The notes beneath the pieces are model-generated. The model worked only from the letters and a program-made list of their open reading frames with translations. It did not search any database and was not told the origin of the DNA. DNA of 64,000 bases from Methylophaga sp. OBS1 (GTDB lineage: Bacteria > Pseudomonadota > Gammaproteobacteria > Nitrosococcales > Methylophagaceae): positions 124,001 to 188,000 of the forward strand of contig NZ_JAPDMS010000005.1 in NCBI RefSeq assembly GCF_026319365.1, written 5' to 3'. Both the position numbers and the translations under genes were made by a program. How positions within the stretch are numbered: position 1 is the stretch's first letter; every line of letters starts with the position of its first letter. This document shows, piece by piece, positions 1-8,924 of this stretch.

Positions 1-2
1 CG

Positions 3-902
3 ATTTACAACCGTATTCATGAAGTTCGGATGCGGTTTGAAGTACTGTGGCGTGATGCCGAAATTGATTACCTGATTCAACTGGCACAGCCCGGTGCCGA
101 TCAGGCTGAACTGGCGCAACAGAAAAACGACAAACAGCAACAATTGCGAGATGATTTTGCCTTTATCGCCAATGCCAATGTCGGCGGTGAATTCATCAGC
201 GAAGAAGATGTTGCCAAGCTGCATGAACTGGCTGAGATCACCTGGTTACGTTACTTTGATGATCAACTGGGCTTGTCCTCGGGTGAAATATCACGCTTGC
301 AGACAGACTCAAGGCCACTTCCGGCGACAGAGAAATTGCTGGTGGATCGTCCTGAGCATCTGATTGAGCGTCATCACAGTACAGATTACGATCCGAAGTT
401 TGGTATTAAAATGGCCGTGCCCAAGTACCTCTATAATCTGGGCGAGCTTCATAACCTTGCGATATCTCGAGGCACACTCAGTGCTGAGGATAGATTTAAA
501 ATCAACGAGCACATCATCAGCACCATTAAAATGCTGGAGAGCCTGCCATTCCCGGACGAACTCAAGCGGGTCCCACGCTATGCTTCAACGCATCATGAAA
601 CCATGAAGGGCACCGGCTACCCGAGAAAACTGACCGGTGAACAGCTGTCGATGCCTGAACGCATTATGGTGCTGGCGGATATCTACGAAGCCCTGACTGC
701 GGCTGACCGGCCTTATAAGAAAGCCAAACCCGTCAGTCAGGCACTGGATATTCTGCATAAGATGGTTCAAAACGACCATATCGATGTCGAGGTGTTTGAG
801 CTGTTCCTGCGAAGTGGTGTTTATCTCCAGTATGCCCAGCGATTCCTGCCTGCCAGACAGATTGATGAAATAGATATCAATCAGTACCTGCGTCAGCACT
901 GA
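3..902 (+). CDS. HD-GYP domain protein, 3' part (5' end outside window)
   Basis: The frame is open back to base 3, so the internal ATG at 30 is probably not the start and the N-terminal sensory part lies outside the window. Numbered from that ATG, the C-terminal domain has HHE at about 188-190 and GTGYP at 194-198, followed by a segment typical of HD-GYP proteins (LADIYEALTAADRPYKK). HD-GYP proteins normally hydrolyse cyclic di-GMP. Here the metal-binding HD pair appears to be replaced: the aligned stretch reads GELHNLAISRGTL (H141-N142), where active enzymes have an HDIGK-type motif. Activity may therefore be altered or lost. The linker before the domain is helical and charged. Family assignment is firm; substrate is not. 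Confidence 0.85.
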   Translation: MYNRIHEVRMRFEVLWRDAEIDYLIQLAQPGADQAELAQQKNDKQQQLRDDFAFIANANVGGEFISEEDVAKLHELAEITWLRYFDDQLGLSSGEISRLQTDSRPLPATEKLLVDRPEHLIERHHSTDYDPKFGIKMAVPKYLYNLGELHNLAISRGTLSAEDRFKINEHIISTIKMLESLPFPDELKRVPRYASTHHETMKGTGYPRKLTGEQLSMPERIMVLADIYEALTAADRPYKKAKPVSQALDILHKMVQNDHIDVEVFELFLRSGVYLQYAQRFLPARQIDEIDINQYLRQH

Positions 903-984
903 TATCGTCAGCGCTTTCGGCTAAAATAGCCGCCATGACACAGCAATCAACGATTCAGCCCCGGTGGCTGCAAGGGACTTACTA

Positions 985-1902
985 ATGGCCATACAGTGGT
1001 ATCCCGGCCATATGCATAAAGCAAGCAAAGAGATGAAACAGGTGCTGCCTCAGGTCGACCTGATTATCGAAGTGCTTGATGCCCGCATTCCCTTTAGCAG
1101 TCAAAACCCAATGCTGGCTGAGCTACGTGGCAGTAAGCCCTGTATCAAGGTGCTCAATAAGATGGATCTGGCCGATCCCGCCATCACCGAGCGCTGGCAG
1201 GCTTATCTGGAACAGGAACAGTCGGTGAAAACGCTGACCATGGTGGCGCAGCAGCAGGATCGGGTGAAAGACTTGCTGACGCTCTGCCAGAAAATGGTGC
1301 CGGCCAAAGCCAGCAGTGTGAAACAGATCCAGACGATGATCATGGGTATCCCCAATGTCGGTAAATCGACGCTGATCAACACGCTGGCTGGTCGCCAGAT
1401 TGCTAAAACCGGTAATGAACCCGCCATCACCAAAATGCAGCAGCGAATCAAGCTGGAACAGGGAATTGTGCTGCATGACACCCCGGGTGTGTTGTGGCCT
1501 AATCTGGAAAACCCGCATAGTGGCTACCGGCTGGCGATCACCGGTGCCATCAAAGAAACAGCCATCGACAATGATGATATTGCGCTTTACGGCATAGAAT
1601 ACCTGATGCGAACTTACCCCATGGCTTTGCAACAGCGTTTTGAACTCAATGAATTGCCGGAAACCGGACTGGAAACCATGGAAGCCATCGGTCACCGGCG
1701 TGGTTGTTTGCGTGGTGGTGGCCGGGTCGATCTGGAACGTGTGGCGAAAATCATCCTCACTGAGATTCGCGCCGGCATGCTGGGGCCCATCAGCTGGGAA
1801 ACGCCGGAAATGACCGAAAAAGAATGGGCTGATGTACTTACAGTGCGTGAACAGAAAGCAGCCAAAAAAGCGGCCCGTAAGCAAAAGAAAACGCGGCGTT
1901 GA
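985..1902 (+). CDS. ylqF: Circularly permuted ribosome biogenesis GTPase, YlqF/RbgA family
   Basis: The GTPase motifs are in permuted order: G4 (NKMD, residues 58-61) precedes the P-loop (GIPNVGKST, 121-129) and G3 (DTPG, 165-168). This order is diagnostic of the YlqF/RbgA/YjeQ superfamily, and the N-terminal QWYPGHMHKA is characteristic of YlqF. In Bacillus, RbgA acts late in 50S subunit assembly; the proteobacterial role is inferred. The C-terminus is lysine/arginine rich, as expected for rRNA contact. A GTG at 964 would add seven residues, but the ATG at 985 has AAGGGA about eight bases upstream and gives the conserved N-terminus. Confidence 0.9.
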   Translation: MAIQWYPGHMHKASKEMKQVLPQVDLIIEVLDARIPFSSQNPMLAELRGSKPCIKVLNKMDLADPAITERWQAYLEQEQSVKTLTMVAQQQDRVKDLLTLCQKMVPAKASSVKQIQTMIMGIPNVGKSTLINTLAGRQIAKTGNEPAITKMQQRIKLEQGIVLHDTPGVLWPNLENPHSGYRLAITGAIKETAIDNDDIALYGIEYLMRTYPMALQQRFELNELPETGLETMEAIGHRRGCLRGGGRVDLERVAKIILTEIRAGMLGPISWETPEMTEKEWADVLTVREQKAAKKAARKQKKTRR

Positions 1903-1993
1903 GCTTATTCTGATGCGGAAACTAAATGCGTGTGTGCCTGTCAATCTGCATACACAGTAAATCACCGGCTTTTAACGCCGGACGGGAGACCTT

Positions 1994-2509
1994 ATGAAAG
2001 CGTTTTTCATGGCGAGTCTGGCTCTGTTGCTCACCGCTTGCAGTACAGCACCCACTACCATCCAGCATGCCCCTAAAACGGATCTACAGCTCAAGCAGGT
2101 TAGTGTCGATGTGGCGTCGCACATTGATGAAGCCGTTCGCTGGGGCGGTAAAATCATTGAAGTTAACAACGAGCAAAATTACACCCAGATCCAGTTAATA
2201 CAGTTTCCTCTAAACCGTTATGGCCGTCCGGTTGAGTCTGATGACAGTCAGGGACGCTTTCTGGTTAAGTCAGATGCGTTTCTGGATCCGGCTATTTTCA
2301 CCACGGGCAGCATGTTGACCGTTTACGGCCGCATCATCGATAAAAAGCTGATCAAAGTCGATCAAAGAACCCTGACGCTGCCTGTCGTCACTATCATTGA
2401 CAGTCAACGCTGGCCAGCCAACAGTGCTTCTGGCAGGCCTTATAACCCCAAACATGACTGGCCCTTCGTCGGCTTTGGTTATTACGCTACCGGCTCCTAT
2501 TCGCCGTGA
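1994..2509 (+). CDS. slp: Slp family outer membrane lipoprotein
   Basis: A 171-residue protein with a short lipoprotein signal peptide ending in the lipobox LLTAC (lipidated Cys16). The mature part has the Slp/YeaY pattern: an early segment with VRWGGKI and later GRPVESDDSQGRF. Slp proteins are outer membrane lipoproteins linked to starvation or acid stress in Escherichia; their molecular function is not settled. GGGAG lies seven to eight bases before the ATG. It is separated from the upstream GTPase by about 90 bp and looks like its own unit. An iron-type promoter follows it. Confidence 0.82.
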   Translation: MKAFFMASLALLLTACSTAPTTIQHAPKTDLQLKQVSVDVASHIDEAVRWGGKIIEVNNEQNYTQIQLIQFPLNRYGRPVESDDSQGRFLVKSDAFLDPAIFTTGSMLTVYGRIIDKKLIKVDQRTLTLPVVTIIDSQRWPANSASGRPYNPKHDWPFVGFGYYATGSYSP

Positions 2510-2541
2510 TCACAGCCAGTCCTTCAATAATCGAAATATTT

Positions 2542-2582
2542 AATGATAATGATTTGCATTTAGATTAAAGGCTGTCTATACT
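2542..2582 (+). promoter_or_regulatory. Fur-type operator overlapping a sigma-70 promoter
   Basis: AATGATAATGATTTGCATT at 2542-2560 shares its first half with the Fur consensus (GATAATGATAATCATTATC). It overlaps a good promoter: TTGCAT at 2554-2559, a 17-bp spacer, and TATACT at 2577-2582. The first small ORF starts 33 bases later. The position over the -35 element fits classical iron repression. A related motif lies before the TonB receptor. Confidence 0.7.
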
Positions 2583-2614
2583 CGCACTTACTGTTTTTCA
2601 GTAGGGGGTGAGAT

Positions 2615-2800
2615 ATGAAAGCAGCACAATTTAATCAGCACAGCAGTCATACCATTCATCTCGCGTTCCGCGAGGACCGCCTGCAAACACTGATTGCCGA
2701 GGGCAAACTGCATGCGGCGGATTTCAATTGCCTGGATAAACCCTCCAAACGCACTGTCTGGAGTATGTTGCTGGCCGCTGCTGCGAGGAGGATGTCATGA
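2615..2800 (+). CDS. Small protein of iron-regulated locus, unknown function
   Basis: A 61-residue ORF directly downstream of the Fur-like promoter, with GGGGGTGAG as a possible ribosome site. I do not recognise the family. The N-terminal half is polar; the C-terminal half (LDKPSKRTVWSMLLAAAARRM) is a basic, amphipathic or short membrane-active helix. Its length recalls the HemP type of iron-locus peptide, but the HemP signature is not visible. Its stop overlaps the next start (ATGA at 2797-2800), which indicates translational coupling and supports it being real. Confidence 0.55.
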   Translation: MKAAQFNQHSSHTIHLAFREDRLQTLIAEGKLHAADFNCLDKPSKRTVWSMLLAAAARRMS

Positions 2801-3066
2801 AGGTCGGTCTGCCTCGTCAACCTGAATGGCACAGAGAGTGTCTTCTCGCTGCCAACCGGCAGTTGGAAAAATCCTATCAGTCCAATCCCAGCGCCTGTGT
2901 CGCCCTGCAAATCAGTCGCAATTACCGGCTGCTGCTGACGCACTCTGATCAGCCTGATATCAAGCAACTCTGGCAACAACTATCTAAACGCTGGTGGTCT
3001 CGATACTGCCTTCAAAAGCAATTACCGGAACACGGCCTGCACGACTATTCATCAGCATTCATTTAA
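2797..3066 (+). CDS. Unknown 89-residue protein of iron-regulated locus
   Basis: Starts inside the stop codon of the preceding ORF (ATGA), with GAGGAGG just upstream. The protein has no signal peptide or membrane segment and is rich in Gln, Arg, Trp and Tyr (for example LWQQLSKRWWSRYCLQ). I do not recognise it. The company of a Fur-like promoter, a TonB receptor and a PepSY-type protein suggests a role in iron uptake or its regulation, by context only. Confidence 0.55.
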   Translation: MKVGLPRQPEWHRECLLAANRQLEKSYQSNPSACVALQISRNYRLLLTHSDQPDIKQLWQQLSKRWWSRYCLQKQLPEHGLHDYSSAFI

Positions 3067-3075
3067 GGAGATAAC

Positions 3076-3291
3076 ATGGCTTCAACCTGCAGACCCCAGA
3101 CAATTTATGAGTCTTCCACAGTCGATATTCAACATTGTCCGGATTGCCAGATGATTCACCTGACCATGGGGTCGATCACCATGCGCATGACTGAACATCA
3201 TTTTTCTCAATTTGCCAAAGACATCAGTCGTGGCCTGTTTGAGTTCAATACGGACACGACCAGTCAGCCGGGATTGCGATTGATGATGTAG
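3076..3291 (+). CDS. Unknown 71-residue protein with a CxxC motif
   Basis: Follows the previous gene by nine bases with a strong AAGGAG ribosome site. The central part reads HCPDCQMIHLTMGSITMRM, a single CPxC pair that could bind metal or be half of a zinc ribbon. No signal peptide or membrane helix is visible. I do not recognise the family. It is the last of three closely packed small genes before the TonB receptor. Confidence 0.6.
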   Translation: MASTCRPQTIYESSTVDIQHCPDCQMIHLTMGSITMRMTEHHFSQFAKDISRGLFEFNTDTTSQPGLRLMM

Positions 3292-3338
3292 TGTTTTTGC
3301 AACAAAAGATTAATATTTGTCACAAAAGTAACGAAAAC

Positions 3339-3361
3339 TAATGATAGGGATTCGCATTTAG
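3339..3361 (+). promoter_or_regulatory. Second Fur-like operator, upstream of TonB receptor
   Basis: CTAATGATAGGGATTCGCATTTAG matches the motif at 2542 closely (AATGATA-N3-ATT-N-GCATTTAG in both). It sits about 45-65 bases before the receptor start. I could not define a clear -10 element, so only an operator is claimed. It suggests the receptor has its own iron-regulated start point as well as read-through from the small ORFs. Confidence 0.55.
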
Positions 3362-3405
3362 TGTATCTTCTGCGTCATTATTTATGAGACGTTAGGAGAG
3401 TAAAT

Positions 3406-5580
3406 GTGAGATCGAAACTGACTGTGCTGGCAAGTGGTATCGCCCTGGCGACTTCTGCTGGCCTGTATTCATCGATATCAGTGGCTGAAGATAGAGCCGC
3501 ACAACTGGATACTGTCACCGTCATTGGCGACAGTGAAGCAGCGCGAGAACTACCGGGGTCTGCAGCCGTTGTCAGTAACGAGCAACTGACCACTGAAGCT
3601 GCAACAGACATCCACCAGGTTCTGAAAACCGTGCCTGGTGTTTACATTCAAGAAGAAGATGGTTTTGGCCTTCGTCCTAATATCGGTATCCGTGCAGCCT
3701 CTCCCGAGCGGAGTCAGAACATTACTTTAATGGAAGACGGTGTTTTGATTGCGCCAGCGCCGTATTCCAATCCGGCGGCCTATTACTTCCCTACTACATC
3801 AAGACTGCATTCCATTGAGGTACTGAAAGGTGCGCCGCTGTTACGTTACGGGCCCCAAACTGTGGGTGGTGTGGTGAATCTGGTCTCAACCCCGATTCCT
3901 GAAACCAACCAGGGCAGCGCGATGTTCATGATGAATGATCGCGGCTCTGCTGACCTGCACCTGAATTATGGGGGGAAAACCGGTCCCTGGGGTTATTCCA
4001 TCGAGACAGCGCAGCGTCATTACCAAGGTTACAAGGATATTGATCGTTATGATGACAACAGTGGTTTTCAGATTGAAGACTACGTTGCCAAATTATCCTG
4101 GGAAGGGGAGCGCAATCAATTCCTGCTTAAAATGCAGCGTTCGCTGGAAAATTCTGATGAAACCTACGCGGGTCTTACCGACGCAGATTTCAAACGCGAT
4201 GAAAACCGTCGCTATGGTCTGACCCACATTGACGAGATGGATAACCAGCACACCGGTATCAATCTGACTCATGTGTTCGACTGGAGTGACAACCTGACAT
4301 CAACCGTTACTGCTTATCGTAATGAGTTTAAGCGTAACTGGTTTAAGTTTGATGGTGATTACGATAGAGCAACCCCAACCAGCGATGGTAGCGATATTAT
4401 TGAAGATGCGAATGCTGGTAATGCAAATGCTATTGGTGTTCTCAGAGGCACTATCGACGAAGAGAACCTTTTATATAAAAACAATGACCGTGCCTATGAC
4501 TCATATGGTGTGCAGGCTAATTTCAATTGGCTACTCGGTGACCACGATATTAACTTTGGTGCCCGCCAGCATTATGATGAAACGGATCGCTTCCAACCAG
4601 TAGAAGTGTATGACCAGGTTAATGGTCAGTTGGTATATCAGGGTACAAATGCAGTCGGATCCAGTGACAATCGTCTTGAAGAAGCTCAAGCGCTGAGTCT
4701 CTGGATTACCGATGATTACCAGGTCACTGATCGTCTGCTACTGAACCTGTCTTTGCGGATGGAAGATGTTGAGACCAAGGCACGACGCTATGGCGGTGGG
4801 GCCGCTCGTTCCTCAGTCACCGACCGAGTGGATAATGATTATCGTGAATATCTTGCCGGTATCTCGGGTACCTTTGATTTGACCGATAACTGGCAAGTGC
4901 TGGCCGGCTTCCACGAGGGCATGATTCCGCTGGGGGCAGGTGCGGAAGATGGCACCGAACCTGGCAAGAGTGATAACTATGAACTCGGTCTGCGATTCAA
5001 GCAGGGCGTTTTCTATGGTGAGGCGATTGCTTTCTATTCAGACTTCAGTAACTTGGTGGAGCAATGTTCTGTAGCTGCCCCATGTAGCAATGATGCTGAG
5101 TCGGGTTCATTCAGCGTCGGTGGCGCTGAAGTCAAAGGTCTTGAGGTTCAGGCCGGGACTCTGTTCACTGCAGGCGATTTCATGATACCGATTGACCTGG
5201 CCTACACCTACACCGATGCTGAGACGACTTCCGGTGATGAATTTGCCAGTGGTCAGGAATTGCAAAACATTCCTGAGAATATTTTCAGTTTGCGGGTGGG
5301 GCTGGAGCACAACAGTGGTTGGAATAATTACGCTGTGCTCAAGTATATCGACGAGACCTGCGTCTCCATTGGTTGTAATGATTCAGACAGTCGACTGGAT
5401 AAAACGGATGCTTTGACAACGGTTGATCTCATCAGCCGCTACCGCCTGGATGTGGGGCCGGAGTTGTTCGTGAAAGTCGAAAACCTGTTCGACAGACAGG
5501 AAATCATTGCGCGCCAGCCTTTTGGTGCTCGCCCCAATATCGAAAGAACGGTATGGGCCGGTGTGCTGGTAGATTTCTAA
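3406..5580 (+). CDS. FecA-like TonB-dependent outer membrane receptor
   Basis: A 724-residue receptor with a signal peptide (cleavage near residue 27), a TonB box DTVTV at 35-39, an N-terminal plug (LKTVPGVYIQEEDGFGLRPNIGIR and later LKGAPLLRYGPQTVGGVVNLV) and a long beta-barrel ending in an aromatic residue (VLVDF), as usual for outer membrane proteins. It is closest in character to the ferric-citrate FecA group but lacks the long signalling extension of FecA. The substrate is probably a ferric chelate. Start is GTG at 3406 with AGGAG seven bases upstream; an ATG at 3404 is followed at once by TGA and cannot be used. A Fur-like site precedes it and a terminator follows. Confidence 0.9.
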   Translation: MRSKLTVLASGIALATSAGLYSSISVAEDRAAQLDTVTVIGDSEAARELPGSAAVVSNEQLTTEAATDIHQVLKTVPGVYIQEEDGFGLRPNIGIRAASPERSQNITLMEDGVLIAPAPYSNPAAYYFPTTSRLHSIEVLKGAPLLRYGPQTVGGVVNLVSTPIPETNQGSAMFMMNDRGSADLHLNYGGKTGPWGYSIETAQRHYQGYKDIDRYDDNSGFQIEDYVAKLSWEGERNQFLLKMQRSLENSDETYAGLTDADFKRDENRRYGLTHIDEMDNQHTGINLTHVFDWSDNLTSTVTAYRNEFKRNWFKFDGDYDRATPTSDGSDIIEDANAGNANAIGVLRGTIDEENLLYKNNDRAYDSYGVQANFNWLLGDHDINFGARQHYDETDRFQPVEVYDQVNGQLVYQGTNAVGSSDNRLEEAQALSLWITDDYQVTDRLLLNLSLRMEDVETKARRYGGGAARSSVTDRVDNDYREYLAGISGTFDLTDNWQVLAGFHEGMIPLGAGAEDGTEPGKSDNYELGLRFKQGVFYGEAIAFYSDFSNLVEQCSVAAPCSNDAESGSFSVGGAEVKGLEVQAGTLFTAGDFMIPIDLAYTYTDAETTSGDEFASGQELQNIPENIFSLRVGLEHNSGWNNYAVLKYIDETCVSIGCNDSDSRLDKTDALTTVDLISRYRLDVGPELFVKVENLFDRQEIIARQPFGARPNIERTVWAGVLVDF

Positions 5581-5594
5581 ACCATCTCACTCAG

Positions 5595-5622
5595 AAAAAG
5601 GCAGCTTCGGCTGCCTTTTTTG
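5595..5622 (+). terminator. Rho-independent terminator after TonB receptor
   Basis: AAAAAGGCAGC-TTCG-GCTGCCTTTTTT: a perfect stem with a stable tetraloop and a T-run, 15 bases after the receptor stop. Confidence 0.9.
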
Positions 5623-5682
5623 TTTGTCTGGGCGTTAAAGCTACACATTCGTCCGCAACACTGGCAGACTTAGATTTTAAGC

Positions 5683-6420
5683 GTGACAGACGGAAAGGAT
5701 ATGACCCCACATTTGAAGCAATTAGCCCGGTTATTGTTATGGCTGCTGGCTTGTTTAATATTGCTTCAATTAGTGGCGTGGCTGTTACTCAATCACAGCA
5801 AGCAACTGGAACTGGGTCAGCGGTACCTGACCTGGGAGTGGTTAATGACTCACTACGGTATGGGCTTGAAGGAGGCCGATGCCGCATTCCTGGTTGACGA
5901 TAAAATTCTTTCCCAGTTCGATACACAGCTATTTGTCGATGCCTCACCGGTCACCCACCTGGAAAGGTCTTTGTTAGGGGCGATTACATTAGAGGATGTG
6001 ATTGTGCTGGCGACGGATCAGGCTCTGATTCTGCTTAGCCGCGAAGGCGAATACCTCGACACCCTACATGCACAAGCTGGTATTCCTGCGCCGATTCAGA
6101 ATATCGGCACCTACCATGGGGAGCCCGTCATTCAGGCCCGTAATGGCATGTGGCGTAGTAATTTTCTGCTGGATGTCTGGGAACCGCTGTCTTTACAGGG
6201 CGTCTCATGGAGTAGGCCCTATCCGATACCGGATTCGGTTGCCTCTGAGCTGAAAACGTATTTCCACGGTAAGGGCATTACTGTCAAACAAGTGTTGACG
6301 GATTTTCGCAACGGTCATTGGCTGGCTCCAGTGGGCATCTGGCTCAACGATGTGCTGATGCTGTTTATGTTGCTGCTGATTTTCAGTGGTGTGCGCTTTT
6401 GGAACGCTAAACTGAAGTAA
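5683..6420 (+). CDS. PepSY-type membrane protein (iron-locus associated)
   Basis: About 245 residues with a membrane helix near the N-terminus (LLLWLLACLILLQLVAWLLL), a large periplasmic region, and a second helix at the C-terminus (VLMLFMLLLIFSGVRFW) preceded by LTDFRNGHWLAPVGIWLNDV. That last block is the pattern of the PepSY-associated transmembrane region found next to siderophore receptors. Function is unproven; such proteins are thought to help iron release or reduction. Start is either GTG 5683 or ATG 5701 (GGAAAGG just upstream of the latter); neither has an ideal ribosome site. A terminator separates it from the receptor. Confidence 0.65.
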   Translation: MTDGKDMTPHLKQLARLLLWLLACLILLQLVAWLLLNHSKQLELGQRYLTWEWLMTHYGMGLKEADAAFLVDDKILSQFDTQLFVDASPVTHLERSLLGAITLEDVIVLATDQALILLSREGEYLDTLHAQAGIPAPIQNIGTYHGEPVIQARNGMWRSNFLLDVWEPLSLQGVSWSRPYPIPDSVASELKTYFHGKGITVKQVLTDFRNGHWLAPVGIWLNDVLMLFMLLLIFSGVRFWNAKLK

Positions 6421-6452
6421 TACCTGTTTCTAAGAGGAGGAAACGACAGAGG

Positions 6453-7415
6453 ATGAGACAGACAGAGTTCCCTTATTTACCCAAGGACTTTGTCCAGACC
6501 GGGGATGGTCTCATCTTTGCTGTGGTTAGCTATCATCCTCATCAGGGCAAGGTCGGCTGTTTTCTGCGTTACGTTAATGACGGTGACAGTTGGCAGAAAG
6601 TCGATACTCTGCAGGCCAATCGCCTGCTTTCCCGCCATCACCCTGATTACCTGTACAAATCCAAACAGTTTGATGCGGAGTTTCATGCGGTTGATGTGGC
6701 GGATATCGTTGTTCATCACCGGCCTGAAGCACGATTGAAAGCACTTAAAAATCAGTCCCAGCCGAAGGATGTTATTGAAGAGAAGCTGTCTCGCTTACTC
6801 ACTATTTTAGTGCAGTTCGGTGTGAATTGTGACTTTTTGGGGCTAACCGGCTCAATGCTGATTGGCAATCAGAAAGCCGGTTCGGATATCGATCTGGTGG
6901 TTTATGGCCGTGATGCATTTCATCAAACTCGTGATGCAGTCAAGCAGGCCATAGCTTCCGGACTGATCGAGGACTTGGATCTGTCGCTGATGCGGGACAA
7001 TTTCCAGCGTCGGGGTGGTGAGTTGAATTTTGAAGAATTTGCCTGGCACGAATCTCGCAAATTTAATAAAGCAGCAATTGATGGTACCAAGTTTGATATC
7101 GGTATGGTATCGCTCCCTGATGAACTGGAACCAGAGCATCATCACTACATCAAACAGGGCATCTCAACGGTCAAAGCGACTGTGATCGATGATCACCGCG
7201 CTTTCGATTTTCCTGCCCATTATCTGATTGATAACGAAATGACGCCCGAAGTCGTGTCGTTTACTCATACCTATGTCGGTCAGGCCCGGGTGGGGGAGAC
7301 CATTGAGGTGACCGGTGCTGTTGAATGTGATTCTGCCTCCGGTCAAAGGCGACTGGTGGTGGGGTCGACGCGAGAAGCAATTGGTGAATACATAAAGGTG
7401 TGTAGAGAATTATGA
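6453..7415 (+). CDS. Nucleotidyltransferase-superfamily protein, unknown substrate
   Basis: A 320-residue soluble protein. The middle contains [23 protein letters not shown], the G-S-x(n)-SDID motif of the DNA polymerase beta/MNT nucleotidyltransferase fold, with the two metal-binding aspartates. The N-terminal region (about 1-110) and the C-terminal domain are not recognised. AGAGGAGG upstream is an excellent ribosome site. Its stop overlaps the gnd start (ATGA at 7412-7415), so the two are translationally coupled. Substrate and role cannot be told from sequence. Confidence 0.7.
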   Translation: MRQTEFPYLPKDFVQTGDGLIFAVVSYHPHQGKVGCFLRYVNDGDSWQKVDTLQANRLLSRHHPDYLYKSKQFDAEFHAVDVADIVVHHRPEARLKALKNQSQPKDVIEEKLSRLLTILVQFGVNCDFLGLTGSMLIGNQKAGSDIDLVVYGRDAFHQTRDAVKQAIASGLIEDLDLSLMRDNFQRRGGELNFEEFAWHESRKFNKAAIDGTKFDIGMVSLPDELEPEHHHYIKQGISTVKATVIDDHRAFDFPAHYLIDNEMTPEVVSFTHTYVGQARVGETIEVTGAVECDSASGQRRLVVGSTREAIGEYIKVCREL

Positions 7416-8878
7416 GTGAAGTAGAAAATTCTGCTAAAGCGGATATCGGTCTGGTTGGTCTGGCTGTCATGGGTCAAAACCTGGTCCTCAATATGAATGA
7501 CAAAGGTTTCAAAGTCTCGGTTTATAACCGGACCACCAGTAAAGTCGATGAATTTTTGGAAGGTCCTGCCAAGGGGACTGAGATCATGGGCTTCCATGAA
7601 CTCAAATCATTTATTGAGAGCCTGAAGGCACCACGCCGGGTTATGTTAATGGTCAAAGCCGGCCCGGTTGTTGATGCTTTCATCGAGCAACTGGTGACTT
7701 ATCTCGACAAGGGCGACATCATTATTGATGGCGGTAACTCACTCTTTAACGACAGTGACCGACGTACACATGAATTACACAAAAAAGGCATCCTGTTTAT
7801 CGGCAGCGGTGTCTCCGGTGGTGAAGAAGGGGCTCGGCATGGTCCTTCTCTGATGCCCGGCGGCAACAACGCTGCCTGGCCGCATATCAAACCGATCTTC
7901 CAGGCCATCGCCGCCCAGGTGGATGGTGAACCCTGTTGTGACTGGGTGGGTAATGATGGTGCCGGCCACTATGTGAAAATGGTCCATAACGGCATTGAAT
8001 ACGGCGATATGCAACTGATTTGCGAGGCGTATCAGATGATGCGTGAAGGTCTGGGCATGTCCGGTGATGAGATTCAGCAGGTGTTTGCCGAGTGGGATGA
8101 AGGCGTGCTCGACTCCTATCTCATCGAAATCACCCGCGATATTCTGGCGGTCAAAGATGATGACGGCGAACTGCTGATTGATAGGATTCTCGATACTGCC
8201 GGTCAAAAAGGCACTGGTAAATGGACCGGGATGAATGCCCTTGATTTGGGTATTCCATTGACTCTGATTGGTGAAGCCGTGTTTGCACGTTGCCTGTCCG
8301 CGCGCAAAGATGAGCGGGTGCGTGCTTCGAAAGTATTGCCGGCGGTCACCGGGCAGTTCGAAGGCAATAAGGCGGAGATGGTCAATGCTATTCGCGATGC
8401 CCTCTATGCCTCCAAGATTATTTCCTATGCCCAGGGCTATATGCTGATGCGTGAAGCCGCAGAAATCTATGGCTGGGAACTCAACTACGGTGGTATAGCA
8501 CTGATGTGGCGTGGCGGTTGTATTATCCGCAGTCAGTTCCTGAGCAAGATCCGCGATGCCTTTGACTTGAACCCCAAACTGGAAAACCTGTTGCTGGACG
8601 ACTTCTTTATCGAAGCCATTGCCGAAGCATTGCCGGGCTGGCGCAAAGCAGTCGGGACCGCTGTGGCGCTGGGAGTGCCAGTGCCGACTTTCAGCAGCGC
8701 CCTGTCTTTCTATGATGGGTATCGGAGTGAACGCCTGCCAGCTAATCTGTTACAGGCACAGCGTGATTACTTTGGTGCGCATACCTATGAACGGTTGGAC
8801 AAGCCACGCGGTGAGTTCTTCCATACCAACTGGACCGGTCGCGGCGGTAATGTGTCGGCTTCGACCTATGATGTGTGA
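7412..8878 (+). CDS. gnd: 6-phosphogluconate dehydrogenase, decarboxylating
   Basis: Converts 6-phosphogluconate to ribulose 5-phosphate with NADP(+) and CO2 release, in the pentose phosphate pathway. The 488 residues match the long (GndA) form. Visible signatures are the Rossmann motif GLAVMG (15-20), the substrate-binding [12 protein letters not shown], the catalytic segment [14 protein letters not shown], and GTGKWT. In methylotrophs with the ribulose monophosphate cycle this enzyme also serves formaldehyde oxidation, but no other gene of that cycle is in the window. It is coupled to the upstream nucleotidyltransferase-like gene and followed by a terminator. Confidence 0.96.
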   Translation: MSEVENSAKADIGLVGLAVMGQNLVLNMNDKGFKVSVYNRTTSKVDEFLEGPAKGTEIMGFHELKSFIESLKAPRRVMLMVKAGPVVDAFIEQLVTYLDKGDIIIDGGNSLFNDSDRRTHELHKKGILFIGSGVSGGEEGARHGPSLMPGGNNAAWPHIKPIFQAIAAQVDGEPCCDWVGNDGAGHYVKMVHNGIEYGDMQLICEAYQMMREGLGMSGDEIQQVFAEWDEGVLDSYLIEITRDILAVKDDDGELLIDRILDTAGQKGTGKWTGMNALDLGIPLTLIGEAVFARCLSARKDERVRASKVLPAVTGQFEGNKAEMVNAIRDALYASKIISYAQGYMLMREAAEIYGWELNYGGIALMWRGGCIIRSQFLSKIRDAFDLNPKLENLLLDDFFIEAIAEALPGWRKAVGTAVALGVPVPTFSSALSFYDGYRSERLPANLLQAQRDYFGAHTYERLDKPRGEFFHTNWTGRGGNVSASTYDV

Positions 8879-8898
8879 ATAAGACCTGAGGTGATCAC

Positions 8899-8924
8899 AA
8901 AGGCGGTCTCCGGACCGCCTTTTT
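8899..8924. terminator. Bidirectional terminator between gnd and the convergent gene
   Basis: AAAGGCGGTC-TCCG-GACCGCCTTTTT: perfect stem with A-run and T-run on the two sides, between the convergent gnd and SdiA-regulated-type genes. Confidence 0.9.

Noticed and set aside
3..902. HD-GYP protein as the RpfG partner of the rpfF/rpfC-like pair
   Set aside because: It lies 62 kb away, shows no receiver domain in the visible part, and belongs to the subgroup with a degenerate HD pair.
2615..2800. First small iron-locus ORF as HemP
   Set aside because: Size and context fit, but the HemP sequence signature is not visible, so the name is not given.
5553..5897. ORF of 114 codons after the TonB receptor
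   Set aside because: It overlaps the receptor end, the terminator and the PepSY-type gene in another frame; a shadow frame.
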